Positions 26,386-40,413 of a stretch of 64,000 nucleotides of DNA are shown in pieces. The notes below the pieces were generated by a model. That model was not told where the DNA came from. It did not search any database and saw only the letters and a list, made by a program, of their open reading frames with translations. Position 1 is the first letter of the stretch, and each line of letters starts with the position of its first letter. The DNA comes from Chrysoperla carnea. Taxonomy: Eukaryota > Arthropoda > Insecta > Neuroptera > Chrysopidae. The translations under genes and the position numbers were made by a program. The stretch is from positions 75,978,520 to 76,042,519 of the forward strand of contig NC_058339.1 of NCBI RefSeq assembly GCF_905475395.1, in the 5' to 3' direction.

Positions 26386-27458
26386 ATTATTATTAATATT
26401 TTAGTGTGTATTAATATAATTAAAAATTAAAATTGATTGTTAATTACTTTAAATTATTTCTCACTAAATCATTTATCACATGTGATTGATTTTGTGTTTA
26501 AAAATCATTTATACTTTTTTTCCAATTATTAAATTCAATTTATTTATTAATAGTTTTGGTTGATAAAATCTTGGTTACATCTTGTTTTAAGCTACGACGA
26601 TGTCATGTTCTTACACAATCTAATGTTTTTTGCAGTAATTGGGCCTGTTTAAGATAATTACAAGCGTAATTCACCTTTTTTATGGTAACGGCCGGATTTC
26701 CATTCCGTCCTCTCTCTACGGATTTAGCTCCCCTCCCATACATTGTCTAGGTCTTCATTACCATAAAAATAGACGCGTATAGCTATCTTCGATAAGACAG
26801 AGATAGAGATAAAATAGAGAAAAGACCAGTATTTACAAACGTATTAACTTATAAACGCCTATTTGTCTCTTTCTCTGCGGTCTATAACTCACTTATTGCG
26901 TTTCCTATGTCTTTACGACTCTATGATCTTAGTATCTCTGTGATAAAAACTGAACAAGATCATTTATTTGATAGTGTTTCCTCTAAACGATCCTTTGGAC
27001 CGAGCTTGGCGTTTTTCTAATGTTCATACAACGAAGCTCGCCGCTAATTAGTTTTTTTTTTTTGGAGATTCATACCTTTGAAATGGCAACATTCTTTTCT
27101 TTCATAAGCGATTTACAGCAAACAGTTGCTTTGCGTTTTATTTTTAAGAAATTTTTTTATTCATTTCACGGATAGAAACTTTTCCAAGACCTCCAAGATC
27201 GTTCAAAATACAACATTCGGCGAGTTCTTGGTGAATAATACAATGAATATATTATGTTTGTAACACGTCTGTAATTTTTTGGAAGCTACCAATAGCGTGT
27301 TCTTACAGCCTTAATGTTACTTTTTTATCATGAAAAACATGCTTTTTTTCCTTAATAACACATTTTAATTTTTTTTATTAACTTTGTTATAGCAAAAAAA
27401 TATGTGCGTAAAATCAATTTTTTTTATTAGCCATAATAATCTATGAATATGAATAATT

Positions 27459-27996
27459 ACAAGTGAAAACAAACAATTGACTGAGTTAATTGTTGAAATA
27501 CCATGTATAGACAGTGTTGATTATTCTATTCCATTACACACCTATACATGTCACACATACATAACTGATAATCCCATATTAATACATACTATAAGATTTG
27601 CATCTAATATGTGCCCTCGTGAGTAAACAGTGATGTTTACAAAAAGTTGATTATTTTTTTATAAGAAAAATTTTTTATATTTAAACTTTTGTTCTATCTC
27701 TAACGGTTTACAAGATGCATAATAGGTCAAGACCCAATTGACCTATGTTGCTCAGTTACGACCTCACTTTTTACGTCCTGAGAGCGCTGTAAAAATTTCA
27801 GCTTTTTAACTTTTTTCGTTTTTGATTTATCGTATTCACAGATGGACGGACGGACGGACAACCAAAAATGGGCTAATTAGATGATTCTATGAACACCTAT
27901 ACCAAAATTTTTTTCGTACCATCAGTATTTTTAATCGTTACAAACTTGGGACTAAACTTAATATACCTTGATATATTTCATATATAAATGGTATAA
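27459..27996 (-). repeat. Dispersed repeat family T, near full-length minus copy
   Basis: It starts ACAAGTGAAAACAAACAATT and ends GATATATTTCATATATAAAT followed by GGTATA. The internal landmarks are those of the other five copies. Confidence 0.7.
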
Positions 27997-30056
27997 TAAG
28001 AAGTAAATTTTTTATTTGAATTTGAGAAATTAGAAACTTATACTTTCGTATAACTGGTTTGAACCGGTTAAAAATGCACAGTGGAAAATTATTAATAATA
28101 TAATATTTTATCAAGTACGGTATTTATTATTAAATAAAAATTTATTGAGTGTTACAGAAAAAAAAAAAAAACGGTACTCTGGTTTTTAATAATGAAAAAT
28201 CTATCTAACGGAATTATCTTAGTGGAATTTTTTTGCATGAATCTACAAATGCTACAATTTACATGTAATATCCATTATATATATACTGTGAGTATAAAAC
28301 GTAACAAAATCCATGAATCCTAACTTAGTCCAAGTGATAAATAAGCTTCGATGTGGAGCATTTTCTCTGCTAGGGTATATATATAGCGGAGCGGTCATTT
28401 TGTGAAATAGAGGGGAAGGAAGGAATAATATGAATACAAATTGAAAAAAAGTTTCTGCTTCTTGTCAAATAAGTTCCCCGCTCCTTTCTGCTCCTTGCCA
28501 ACTAAGTGATATATAAAACGTCACATTTTTGGGAATTTCCGCAAATAAATAATTTTGTTTTGTATGTATAATCGATATAATGAAGTTAAAAGTTTTAGTT
28601 TGATTAAGCATTAAGATAGTTGTATGTCAATTTCAACATTCGATTATTATATTTTTTTGAGGTTCTTTAGCCTTTTTTTCTTGTAACACTCAGTATTTGT
28701 GGTATAAGGTGTGTCTAATATATCAGATATTATATAATTCATCAAACTTATATTCAAGATTTCTTATATATATATATTAATATAATCAAACAATCTTTTG
28801 CAAAATCAAAATTTAAAGTGAATGTAAATTTTATATTCAAATTTAAATATTAAAATCACAGATACAGTGTGTTAATTAACATTCTGATATGACTTTAACA
28901 TTAGGGATCATTTTTCAATCATTTGAAAATAAAGTCGTTTGGATCTTTTTCAAATGGCTTTAGGTTGGAATCTAACTACTGTTTTGGATAGACAGACTAA
29001 TTTATACTTTACTTAATTTAAAAATGTACTAGTAGTAGTACTTGTCCAAATTTAAAAATTCTTTTAGACTTGGCTAGCCCATTTTCGAAATGATGATTTC
29101 GAAAACTACTCAATGGATTTTAATGAAATTTTACAATAATATAGCTCATACATCAGAATAACACATAGAATTAAAATAACACAGTTACCCGCCCATTTCG
29201 CTGAACGATTTTCATTTATAAGCAAAATAATTTGGTTTCATAAAATAATATAATATCTCGAGTTTTATGCATGGGGGGAAGGAGGTTTAAGTGAGAACAA
29301 TGAAGATCCAGCACAGCTAGCAAAGAACAGCTAGTCTAATATACATAAACTAGCTCGACTCGTACGGAATTCCCCTCCCGTAGTTACCGTAACCCGTGGC
29401 TACACTGTACCCGTGGGTAAAAAAAAACAAACAACAAATTTCGTAGAAATGAAAAAACTCAAAAGTTCTTAAATTAATATTAGGAGAACATGTATTAAAA
29501 ATAGTAATTATGTGTCTAGAATATAAGAGAGCATGTAAAAACTAACATGTTTGCCTAATAAACTTATTATTTAAATTTATGATATTTTTTCACTCAAATT
29601 ATTTGTCTAGTGTGTTTTTTCCTAAGCGGTACAGTTTTAGACCGTGAGTATATTTTGTCAAACCTAGACATAATAAGCTTGAAAGTGAGGGTTGAGTCAT
29701 GGAATTTGATAATGGAATAAGGTAGATAAGGATGGGACAGAAAAAACTTCCTAGAGCTGAGTAATAATATATAAGATTAATAAATGATTGAACCTTGAAA
29801 TAACCTTTTTGTTCTTATAAAAAGGTTCTTTTTAATTTTTATTCTATAAACCTACCTGACTCTTATATGTAGATAAATTGTTTTACTATATGCCATACTG
29901 TATAACATAAAAGTAATGTATATTGCCTATAAAAATTAAAAATCACATTATTTTGACTATTTTCTATTTTTTTTTTTTTATAATGTATACACTTTTGTAA
30001 TGTATATTGCCTATCAATTAAAATAATTTATACTCATTTTAATTTTTTTTTTACAG
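27997..30056. other. Intron or upstream region of the first transporter
   Basis: This leads into the acceptor at 30,056. No first coding exon encoding a W-x-Q-Y-like start was found. At 29,095-29,215 there is a short inverted piece of the CCCGCCCxTTxCGCTG retroposon-like family. Confidence 0.5.
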
Positions 30057-31420
30057 CTACGTTGTCGATGTTCTCATCTGGTATGCATTTCGTATGGGCA
30101 TCACCTTCACTACCAAAACTGTACGCCAATGATTCATCAATACCAATTACACTGGATCAAGGATCGTGGTTAGCCTCAATTAGTTTAATCGCAGAATTAC
30201 CCGGTTCACCATTGGGTGCATTCTCTGCAGAATATTTTGGTCGTAAAAATGCGATCTTATTAACAGCAATACCATATTTAACAGCATGGATAATGATTAT
30301 TCTTGCAAACAATGTAACAACACTTCTAGTTGCAAGATTTATTGTGGGTATTGCGGACGGTTCTACATATACAATTTTACCCATGTATATAGGGGAAATT
30401 GCCGAAGATGATATACGTGGTAAATTAGGTAATAGTATTACAATGATGATGGACTTTGGTGCTGTGTTTATTTATAGTGTGGGTCCATGGGTATCAATTA
30501 AAGCAATGGCGGGAATTGCATCGGTATTTCCATTGATCCTAATTGTGATATTTATGTGGATGCCAGAAACACCATATTATTTATTAATGAAAGGTAAAAA
30601 AGTGAAAGCGAAAAAATCACTAAAAGCCTTCCGTGGTTTTGAAAATGTCGATGAAGAATTTGATGAAATGAGTGCCATAGTTGATGAACAAATGTCACAT
30701 AAATCAAAATGGAGTGAATTATTTTTTGTACGCAGTAACTTTAAAGCATTATGTATTTTACTTGGTTTAAAAACCGTTCAACAGATGTCCGGTGTATCAG
30801 CATTTTTAGTCTATTCAGAAATTATTTTCCAAAAAGCCGGTGGTTTAATTTCTGGTGAAATTTGTGCAATTATTTTTGGTTTTGTTCAATTTTTATCAAG
30901 TTTATTCTGTACATTAGTTGTGGATCTCTTTGGACGGCGAATTCTTTTAATGATTTCCGCAGGAGGATGTTTTTTTGCACTTGTTGCACAAACCGCATAT
31001 TTCTATATCCAATATAATATTAATCCACAGATCGAAGAGGAATACGGCTGGGTTCCACTTACATGTATGTTATTCTATGTAATTATGTATAGTTTAGGGT
31101 TAGGTGCTATTCCAATGATGGTTCCTAGTGAATTATTCCCAACGAATATTAAAGCAAAAGCGTTATGTGTTATGGATTTATATTTAGCTATGGCAGCTTT
31201 CGTAACAACAATCTTCTATCAAAGTTTAGCTGTTAAATTTGGTGATCATATACCATTCTCAATATTTGCAATTTCATGTGTAATCGGAATTACATGGATC
31301 TACTTTTGCGTACCCGAAACAAAAGGTCGTTCACTCGAAGAAATTCAAGAAATTTTGAAGGGTACATATCAAAAACAACCACCATTAAATGAAAAAGAAA
31401 TGGAACCATTGAAGAAATAA
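30057..31420 (+). CDS. Tret1-like facilitated sugar transporter, large 3' exon (partial gene)
   Basis: This is the main coding exon of an MFS sugar-porter protein, predicted to carry trehalose or another sugar across the plasma membrane. A poly-T tract and an acceptor ending at 30,056 open the exon with two bases completing a split codon. Residues then run T-L-S-M-F-S-S-G-M-H-F without a break for 453 aa to TAA at 31,418-31,420. Family hallmarks are EYFGRK after TM2, DDIRGKLG after TM4, PETPYYLL after TM6, QQMSG in TM7, DLFGRR after TM8, GLGAIPMMVPSELFP in TM10 and PETKGRSLEEIQ at the C-terminus. The in-frame TTG at 30,062 is not a real start, because the coding frame continues back to the acceptor in the same phase as the paralog at 47-50 kb. 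That paralog needs a short upstream exon of about 24 codons. I searched upstream by eye for its counterpart and did not find it, so exon 1 is distant, diverged or outside the window. The exact substrate is unknown. Confidence 0.9.
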
Positions 31421-31483
31421 CGTAATTTGTAAATTAAATTGTTAAAAAAGGTTTCATTTAATATGATTTTGATTGTTAAAAAT

Positions 31484-31489
31484 AATAAA
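31484..31489 (+). promoter_or_regulatory. Putative polyadenylation signal of the first transporter
   Basis: A canonical AATAAA lies 64 nt after the stop codon at 31,420. In such AT-rich DNA the hexamer is common, so its use is inferred from position only. Confidence 0.4.
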
Positions 31490-34400
31490 ATTCGCGTGGA
31501 CTATTTGTTGTAGAAAAATAATTAATTTTGCATATAGTATTATTTTAGAATGTGATCTTTTGACTTTCGACATATTCGAGATATTTTTTTTAATTACCAA
31601 GAACAGTAAATATTTTTTATTTTTAAAAAGAATTCGAGACGAAGTAATTATGTCAATGTGGAAAATTTCTTTTAATGAATTCTATCAGTTATAAATACTT
31701 TGAACTGAATCAGGTGCCTTATAAATAGGGAATGAATCCCATAATCGTTGGAGGTCCTCTTCATATGAACTTCCATTCTCTCGTTTCAATGAGAGAAATA
31801 TCTTCATATTCGCCAGATGCAATCATCCAAGAAATACGGTGCTCTTAAAATCAGATGCCTTAAGTTTGGGAATGTCTATTATGGTCTGAGAGACGGTATA
31901 AGATGGTTTTTCACGCATCTGATAAGCAGATGAGACATATTTTTTATAAAATTATATTGATTTTTAAAATTTTTATCATAATTTTTCTTTCGAAAAGTGC
32001 TATTTTTAATTAAATTAATTTTAATAAATTTTCCCTTAACGGTTTTTTGATAAGAAAGTTATAATAGGAATGTTTATAAATTAATAAAATTTCATTAATA
32101 ATATGCCTCATCTGGTCAGATGGATGAAGATCGACATTCCCAACGGATGTTCTTGACAAATTTGCCTTAGAAATTCAGGTGCCTTAAGCTCGGACAGATG
32201 CGGATTTAAGGGAAAAGACCCAGTGGGCAAAATTTCCCTAGGGGCCATGAAATTTTAGTTTCTAAACCCCCCTTCCCCCTCGAATTTTGTGCTCTACTTT
32301 CTAGTTTTTAAGCAAATTGATGCGTAGAAAATATTTTAAATCAATTTTTTAAGCATTACACTGAAAATGAATGTATTCACATTTTTTTGAATCCTCTGGG
32401 GAGGGAGGGGGGCTTTGCTCACCTGTTAAATCCGTCATTAAGCTCGGAACATCCCCATATTTACTAGTATTTGCCCAAAATCTTAAAAGCCTTTTTAGGA
32501 ATTATGAAAGCTGTTTAATCTTTGACATTTATCTTGATATGAAAATGGATGTTGCAAGTTCGGGAAAGAATCCGATAAATCGAAGTCCTCATTACTTCAA
32601 ATGACAGTTTTCTATTTTCCTTTCTCCTTAAAGACTCCGTAAAGATTTTTGTATCAACTGTGCCCTTTTAAGTAAAAATTATATTAGTATGAAACTAAAA
32701 TTCGCCTTAATATAACTATAACGATCTTCCAAACTGATAGAATTTATTAAATGAAACTTATTTGCACCGGTTTAGAGGAAATAGAATAGCTACTTCTACT
32801 TTGACACAATTAACGTAATTCGATTTTATTTTATTAACATTTAAAAAAAACTTAGTAAATAAGGATGATTTTTGTAAAGACTTTCCAAAATATTTTTAAG
32901 ATACGAAAAAAATTTCATCTTTTGGAGATTTCCTTGGAAAATATACACAAAATAAGAAAACATTTGCACATTAGAAAAACAAAATCACTTAAAAGAAAAT
33001 ACGTACTTAAAAATTGGGCAACACATAGCACTTTAGACGAGGAAATATATACAATTTATATTAATAATAATTCACAGTTTGGATGAAACTTAAAAATTAT
33101 GTACTTAGTTTATAAATTTTGGACAGTTATATTATTATTTTTTTATATGCAATTTGTATATCACGTCTGTAATAATTTTGCCTATACGATATAAAAAAGT
33201 TTAACGAAAAATCAGTACAAAATTCATCTGTACATTAGAAAAAAATACGACTTATTTAAATCATTAATTAATATAAATAATTACGAAATTTAAATATAAG
33301 AAGATAAACTATTGTGAAAAATATAAACAAAAAAATAGATGCACAAAGTAATTAAAAAAACAATAAATATTTGACAAGATACTATATTTTTTACAGTTTT
33401 ACTGTAAAATTTTTATTAATTTTTACATAGCTTCACATTGAAGAAAAAAAAACTTCTATACAAAGTTTGAATCGCATCCCAAAAAAAAAATAAATAAATA
33501 AAATTAAGATAATTTCGAGAAAAATCATCCATTATGCCGTTCATATATCTATTCACTTCGAACCTTTTTTGTAAATAAAAATCATGAAAATCGAAAGAAA
33601 AACTCGAGTGCCAATGTATATACAAATATTTATAAAAAGAGAAAATTAAAATTATTATTAATTTAAGATCTGAATAATTTTATTCAGTAAATTTTTAAAA
33701 GAGAAAATAAATACAGAAAATTAATATATGACTAAACAAATTTAATTTATTTAAAAAAACATGTAATTATTTTGTAACAAAAGGTTTACAAAATTTTCGT
33801 AGCGTTAAGGTCACAAACATTTGTTCCTTAAAGTTTTTTGATTTCTCAGATTTATCTTTCCTAAACGAAAATTGTGGAGATAATAATCGAATTGTTTTTC
33901 TCAATAAAGTAAACTGAAATATGATTTTTAATTTTTAGAACTTAATTACAGTACTTATAAGCTTAAATTACCAAATGGACCATATAGTAGCGATCTTGAA
34001 CTTCGGACCTCAGGGTCATTTGAAAGTCAACAAAGGTTTATAACTGATAAAAAATTGTAGAACATTTAAAATTAGATTTTCGTTTGAATTTTGCACGGAA
34101 TCTATTCGATTTTAGAAAAAATTATTTTCTTTTTTCCGCCAGAGGTAACAAAATTAGCAATTAAATTCTCTGTTTTTCAAAAAGTGGCTGTAAAAGCTAT
34201 AACACTTATGTAATTCCTATTGCATATAATGAATACGGATATTTGCTTAATTTGTTACCCCTGGCGTCAAAATTGCAACCAATAAACAGCCTTCCTTAAC
34301 GAATTGTACTTATAAAATTGATTTTTGATAAAAGCTCTAAGGTACACAACTTAAACTTTACATTTCCAAGTTTTCGAATTTCGAAGTTCCTTTGAAATTT

Positions 34401-37400
34401 TTGTAAGCATTTGTTTCATAAATAATTACTCGAAACGAAAATCAAGAAAAAAAATTATAAAATTAAAATGAATGGCAATATTATAAATTTGTGATAAAAA
34501 TTAAAATAAAAATGCAGAGCGATAATCAAACAAACAAAACACAGTTAAATAAAATAACATCTAATTTATTTAAGTAAAACCCGGATTAATTGAGTTTAAA
34601 CTGAAATGTTTTTTTTACCCCGTATTGAATGTACGTCAAAATTGTAATTTTTCAATATACAATCGATTTCAACTCAATTAATTTTTGGTTTTTTTTTTTT
34701 TTTAATTTTAAATTTTGTCGAATGTATTTTTGATCCGATTTTCAAGTGATTTAAAATATATTTATTTGTGACAACCAATATTTTTACTTATAGGTATCAA
34801 AGTACTTATTTTATTGTCATTATTTATTTTATAGATGATTAATAAAAAAAATATATAAAATTTATTTATTTTTTTTGATTTTTTTGCATTTATTTAACTC
34901 CTAGTCCCATTTTTTTAGTACACATGGAAGCAAGCCTGGGCGATATGCTTGAGACATCGATAAATAAATGTATTCGAGGAAGAGATGCCTCAAACAAAAA
35001 TGTTAGTTTCCAAGGCACATATATTATACCAACATCGAAATCGTTTTCAGATTCAATTAAAATCTCACTCTGATTCATAACTGACAAACATTAGATGAAC
35101 GCTTTAAATTAGAAAGTTGTTCTTTATAAAACGCAAACATTTTTTTGTAAAACGAATAGTTTAGGCAGTAATTGATAGCAAAAATCTAGCTTTTGTGCGT
35201 TTGTTCATTCAATTTGAACAAAAATGGTCTTTATAAAAAATCAAACCACTTTGATGGGGTTTATTGGAAAATTTTATTTCGAAGAGTGCCTAAATTCCAC
35301 AGAAACAATTATACGAAATAACAATTTTGATACGAAAAAACAATTTTTCGCCAAACTTTTGTACGGTTTGGGGAAAAATGTTTCGAACAAAAAATGTTAC
35401 TTTTCAATAACATTCAATAACAACTTTCTAACTTAAAGTGTTCATCTATCGATTAGCAGTTATGGGGTAGAGTGACCTTTTCAGTAAGCTTGAAAACCTT
35501 TGTCAAGTTTAATATCTGCGTAAGGTGTACGCCTACACGCCCAACATTTTTTGTTTGAAGCATTTTTATCGATAAAACTTATTTTTGGAGTTTCAAGCAT
35601 ATGTCAACTTAAAAGGGACACCTCTGGTATATACAGGGTGATCTAATTTTGACAGCAGGACTTCATCAAATTGGCTGCCAGTTTTAAATAATTAGCTATT
35701 AATTAAAATAGCGAGCCAATCAGAATCGCGCTACAGCTACAAGTCAGTGAGGGGGAGGGGAAATAGCAAGAAGCTAGGGGACGAGGGGAAAGAACAAAGG
35801 GAAATAGTGTGCAAGAGTGTGAATTTGTAGTAAGCGGTAATTGTAAGCGTCTCAGAACTTTATTTGCTACCTGCTGATGCAACGGCGTTCGTTATTCTGG
35901 GAGCACCCTGCATTGGCTCTTTGCATTAAACTGTCAATTCAACTGAAAAAATTTTCATACAGCAATACCGATGTTCATTAATGAGAACGGAATCCTAAAA
36001 CCTTGAACCAGGTTTCCGATCGATTTTCCAATTCTATTTATATACATTTCGTTTATATGCAAAATTAATAAACAAAATAACGGAAATTATCACTCTGATA
36101 ACATAATTTATCACCTACATAACTGAGGAGTTTTTTTTGTATATACAATGTTTTGCGTGATTGATACAGTTTCGATAAGAAATGAATTTGGGCGTACAAG
36201 TTTTTTTTCTAAAAGTAGTTTTTTGTTAGCATACGTTGATTAATAAATTATTCAAATAGTTTCATATGTTATATTACTTGTAAAGACTATGTGTAACAAT
36301 TTTGCCTATATGAACAAGTTGATTAATTTTCGAAAATACTAATGTGAGAAAATAAAAATTAATAAGATTCCCAGGCCAATTAATATTTTCTTATAATTAT
36401 AGTGATATTAATGAAAATTTTGCATGAAAAATTATTAACTTACTGAGTAAATAATTACAACTTAATATATAATTATATTAATATTAAAATCTTAATTGTT
36501 TTGTATTTTCGTGTTAGAACCGCAAGTAATTATTGGACGTCATCACAATTTATAGAAATGAACACGATTAAATCGCATTAGTAGAATTAGAAGTAGAATT
36601 ATTGATTTCAATTTTTATATTTTTAATTTAAGCAGAGGACTTAGTCTTAGTTTTTCGATTTTTCAGGAGGTTTCAATGAAAAAAGTTTTCTGATTTTTCC
36701 CGTAGATTTCAAGCAATTCCACATCGAGTGAAAAAAACTGTATCTTTCTAGCATGTATCGAACTGAAAAACATAATTTTGGTTTTTTTTTCGGATTTTTC
36801 TCAATGTTGCGATATGGATAATGAAAGTTTATTATTATATGTAGCAATGTAACTTGTATGGCAGATATAAAATAATTTTGCCTATATGAATAAATTCAAA
36901 GATTCATGCATGAAATCAAATTTTATTTTTTATATTTATTATATTTAAGGTCGCTTTTAACGTCTAGGTGGTCTAGGTCATTAGCGACCGCAGAGATTTA
37001 TACATTATTTACATGTGTTATTATTTATACAAAATGTGTTCACACAATTAAGTCACTGTCGAAATCAAATTATTCAAGAAAAATTTCTGTTATATTATAA
37101 AAATATGATTTATAATTACGGCAACATAAATGTTTTTAATTTACCGATAATTATTTAGATTAATGGTAAATTTACAATTATTTATCCAATCTTGTGATCA
37201 TGTACAGTGTGTCCCACAACTCTGTAAATTAAGTTCGACAGTCGAATATTTTGGATTTTTTTTTGTATTTTGAAAACAATTGTCAGATTTGTCAGATTCA
37301 TCCGAATATGATCGTGTATTTGAAATTGAGTCTTTAATTCAAGTTCATTTAGGAAGAAAATGTACTACTAGTTCTTAACATGTCAGTAAGTAGACATTTT

Positions 37401-39771
37401 CTTGGTTCAAGAAAATTTTTATGCAGTTAAGTCTATTTTCTAGAATTATGTATTAAAAACGTTGACTCAAGAAATACTTACTTGTTTTAAGAACATCAAC
37501 AGTCAAGTAAAAGTATGTACTTCAATCCAGTAATTTTTTTACTTTTGAAGAATTCTCATTAAAAACTATGGTAACGTTGAATTTTCCGCTATTTTTAATT
37601 CCAGATTACAAAATAGAAAAATCTCAGTTTTTCTATTTTGGTTCTGAAAAAAAGATTCCGAAAATAGGACACAGTATGAATAATCTGAGATATTTTATCA
37701 TTCAAGTTTGAGTAGAACGTTCTGTAGGTATATTTTCAAAATTCAATAATAATTTATAAATTAGAAGTATGTTAAAAATTATTGGATGGTAAAATAATAA
37801 ATATTTTCTCAAGGAATAAATAAAATAATATCATTCTTTTCAAGTTTAAGTATTACATACAAGTTCTAAATGAATTATTTTTATGTAGAAACATTACAAA
37901 CACTTAATGGGTTCGGTAAACTTAAAATTTTAATTTGCAGTGCAGAAAAACAATTCTACTTTTTACAATTTTTCTACTTAAAAAACTATTTTTAAATATT
38001 TTTACATTTTACATTCGATCTTCTGTCAGAGTATCTATGCTTAACTGGTTACTGGAATGTGATATCTAGACTTTGATTCGACCAAAATGATGGAATTGTA
38101 AATGAAACAATTTAAGTGGACTTCTGTCTTGTCTTTGGAAGAAAGATTGATAGATTCGATAACGTCTTAGAGGACACAAACGAGGTATAACAAAGGGTTT
38201 AGAAAGTTTAGGAAAAGTATTCATTTTGGGTCGGTGGGTCAGGCCTAAAAAGACTTATTAACCAAGCTTCTGCCCTCCGTTATTACTACTGTTACAGCTA
38301 CTACTAAAACGGCAATTAGATAATTTGGTACGGAATTCTTTAATTAGTAATGGTACTATAGATAAAAAAAATTAACATATGTTCACGTTTGGCTTGATCA
38401 AGTTCAATTACTCAATTGGAACGTCAGTTAGATAATACCTAGTGAGTTAATCAAGCTTATAGTTTCATTTGGAAAAAACCTAAATTATATACAGGAATGG
38501 ATTTAGAAATTTGGCGCGCGTACGCAGTTTCAAAAATTGTGACCGCCATTAATGGTTGTGAATCCAACGGTAACCCTAGGCCATTGCCAAAAACTTGTCT
38601 ACATCGTTTACTTTTTTTTGACCAACGAGTATTTCACCACCAATTCGTCCTCATCAAAAACCTCTTTTCCACTGGGTTCGCAGGGTTCTCAGTTGTCAAT
38701 ATTGACACTGCTGTCAAGTTCCAACTTTTCACAAAAATTTTTAATTTTTCGCTTAAATTTTTCGCCCACCAATTCTTGACTGATCCAGAAGATATAGACT
38801 TATACCGGTTATGCCCTGCAAATCGAAGTTCAACATGTTGCAATGAAATTTTTTACCTAGTTTAAGTGTAGTAGATTTTCATAAAATTATATGCTAGGAA
38901 AGAAATCCGAAGTATTATTACATAAGCTGAATACGTATTTCAATATTTATCTATATTATAAGGATTTTCTGATAAGATTAAAATCCGCTCAAGCTATGGA
39001 TTTAAAAAAAAAATTATCTAATATGACATTTTTATTGGATGGTGTTTTTTAACTATTTTTTACACAGAGCTCCATCACTGAAGTCATATTTCCTCCTCAT
39101 TCAATGTTTCTTATTAGGGGTCAATCATTAATTGCGTAAGTATTTTGAGAGGAGGGAGGGGTTTTTAATCTATTTATGAGCTTATGTGGGGGAAAGGGGG
39201 CCATTAAACCCATTCTTTTGTAAGATTTTATGAGTTGAAAAATATTAAAAATAATGTATGAACAATGTACATGTGCAACATAATAAAAATCTATAATTTA
39301 CGTCAAACTGTGAGTTTTAGAGTAACTGATCTTTTTCTAACAATGATTTATTATTCGGCAAAACGAGATTAAATCTTTCGTAATAAAGGGGAGGAGAAAA
39401 TCGAGAAATCTTATGTATGCTTACGTGGGTTAAGGGAGGGGTCAAAAATCGTCAAAAATCATGCTTACGTAATTAATGCATGGCCTCTTACTAGATGCTT
39501 TGTATTGAAATGAAAAATCGCGAAAACACTTTTTATTTTACAATATTGTCTCTTGCTAAATTTAGATGAGGTTGTAGAAGAGTGTTTTTGTGTTTTAAAA
39601 TAGGGGGTAGGTGAGCTGTGAAGTCGATACCACAAAAATACGCATCCTTCACGATAACTCAACCTTCACGCCGATTTCCAACACTCTAACTAAATTTGGT
39701 GAGGTTTTACAGATTATCAGAGCCATAAAAATGACGACAAAAGTTACTAGTTAATGTTATAACTAATAAAT
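31490..39771. other. Gene-free stretch between the transporters (left part)
   Basis: No supported gene. The 122-codon frame at 38,497-38,865 is the longest but has no recognisable domain and overlaps frames on both strands. TATACAGGGTGATCTAATTT at 35,633 and TACAGTGTGTCCCACAACTC at 37,203 look like Tc1/mariner-type ends with no partners found. Three variants of TCAGxTGCCTTA lie within 31,709-32,190. Confidence 0.5.
34138..34275. repeat. Small inverted-repeat element
   Basis: CGCCAGAGGTAACAAAATTA and TTAATTTGTTACCCCTGGCG are inverted ends about 100 bp apart. It is MITE-like, with no clear target duplication. Confidence 0.5.
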
Positions 39772-39830
39772 AATAATTATACCTATTTATCAATGGTAAT
39801 TATTGCCATTGATAAATAGGTATAATTATT
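39772..39830. repeat. Perfect 25-bp inverted repeat with 9-nt loop
   Basis: The arms at 39,772-39,796 and 39,806-39,830 are exact reverse complements (left arm begins AATAATTATACCTATTTATC). The spacer is TAATTATTG. No gene is adjacent. Confidence 0.9.
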
Positions 39831-40413
39831 ATGATTCATTTACTAATTTGACATCACAAGAGTCAAATTCGCTCTCGTAATAATTTCATGAATGTAGACG
39901 AAAAACAAGAATAAAATTTTATCTAAAATATTCCTAAAATATTGAAATATCTAAATAATTAAACACATTTTTCGATATTTTGAAAATTATTACTCCAGAT
40001 ATTGAAAAATTTTATTCTTATTTTTCGTCTTATATTGTCAAGTTATTCACCATCAAAATAGAAAAAATATATTTACTTTAATTTGTGTCCCCCACTACCC
40101 CACTACCATGCTCATACATCCTTAATTAGTCGGACACAACCGGTTCTTTTTTTGTTTTTTCCATTAAGGAAATGTAAATATTTTTTCAAATTTTCACCGA
40201 CTAGTAATAGATTTTCTTGGAGAAATCTATAAAAAAATATCATTTATCTACCATTTTACCATAAAACCAATGTTAAATAAGAGTACTTTTGAAGTCATTT
40301 ATTTATTTAAATAATCTGGCAACTCCCCTTAATATTTTCAGAATTGATTTTAGACATAGTCCAACTTCATATTTAAAAAAAATCATGCCTCTTATCCAAA
40401 ATTGCCCTGGCGC

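Noticed and set aside
30062-30064. TTG as a translation start for the first transporter
   Set aside because: The coding frame continues upstream to the splice acceptor at 30,056, and the paralog shows that a separate first exon is required. TTG starts are not expected in a nuclear insect gene.
30157-30384. Minus-strand open frame inside the first transporter
   Set aside because: It is a shadow of the strongly supported plus-strand coding exon. The minus frame at 49,614-49,853 is rejected for the same reason.
38497-38865. 122-codon frame as a possible gene
   Set aside because: No domain is recognisable, frames overlap on both strands and no splice or paralog support was seen. It may be an unrecognised repeat.
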